NCBI GenBank assembly: GCA_044868005.1
Contig: JBIOVX010000129.1
Location: 1 to 5,935, forward strand
Direction of reading: 5' to 3'
Origin: DATARR01 sp044868005
Lineage (GTDB): Bacteria > Acidobacteriota > Thermoanaerobaculia > Multivoradales > UBA5704
Length of the DNA: 5,935 nucleotides
The translations under genes were made by a program, and so were the position numbers. Each line of letters starts with the position of its first letter. Within the stretch, counting starts at the first letter, position 1. Under the pieces are notes generated by a model, which searched no databases, had not been told where the DNA came from, and was given only the letters and a program-made list of their open reading frames with translations. Shown here one piece after another: positions 5,881 to 5,935 of the stretch.

Positions 5881-5935
5881 GATTCACAACCGGTGTTGCC
5901 GATAGGAGGCCACCTTTTCAGCAAGAATCCATCGC
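5881..5935. other. Right-edge intergenic sequence without recognisable gene
   Basis: The last 55 bases are less GC-rich than the coding parts. A purine-rich AGGAGG at 5904-5909 resembles a ribosome binding site, but no start codon follows at a suitable distance before the window ends. I could not assign a function. Confidence 0.4.

Noticed and set aside
5699..5905. Short plus-strand open frame of 68 codons at the right edge
   Set aside because: It has no ribosome binding site or recognisable domain, runs through the hairpin repeat and looks non-coding.

Overview
The window is GC-rich bacterial DNA (strongly G/C third codon positions, GTG and TTG starts, almost no spacer between genes). The best taxonomic clue is the minus-strand gene at the right, a secreted VWFA-related protein of a type abundant in Acidobacteriota. 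Together with the style of the RodZ-like and alpha-helical proteins, this suggests an acidobacterium or a close relative, possibly an environmental or metagenome-derived genome. That placement is an inference; there is no rRNA or other marker here.

Layout. Positions 1-139 hold a GC-rich hairpin element and a leader region. From 140 to 4615 five plus-strand genes are packed as one probable operon: a RodZ-like membrane protein with a cytoplasmic helix-turn-helix domain (140-1045), an all-helical protein of unknown function (1048-2058), a J-domain/TPR protein (2068-2706), a PP2C-type Ser/Thr protein phosphatase (2706-3488), and an FAD-dependent oxidoreductase of the geranylgeranyl reductase family (3485-4615). 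Junctions are +2, +9, -1 and -4 bases, so transcription and probably translation are coupled. The last gene collides tail to tail, with a 35-base overlap, with a minus-strand gene for an exported VWFA-related protein (4581-5687). The right end (5688-5935) carries that gene's upstream region with two inverted repeats and a second GC-rich hairpin related to the one at the left edge, in opposite orientation.

How the genes may work together. The first four operon products look like a cell-envelope/proteostasis/signalling set: a bitopic membrane protein with an HTH domain, an alpha-solenoid-like scaffold, a J-domain co-chaperone with TPR repeats that could recruit Hsp70 to a client, and a phosphatase that would reverse the action of a Ser/Thr kinase encoded elsewhere. 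The fifth gene suggests lipid or quinone side-chain reduction at the membrane. This is a hypothesis from operon structure; the window contains no kinase, no mreB and no Hsp70. I see no defence system, CRISPR array, tRNA, rRNA, IS element or phage gene. The least explained items are the unknown helical protein and its tight linkage to the J-domain and PP2C genes.
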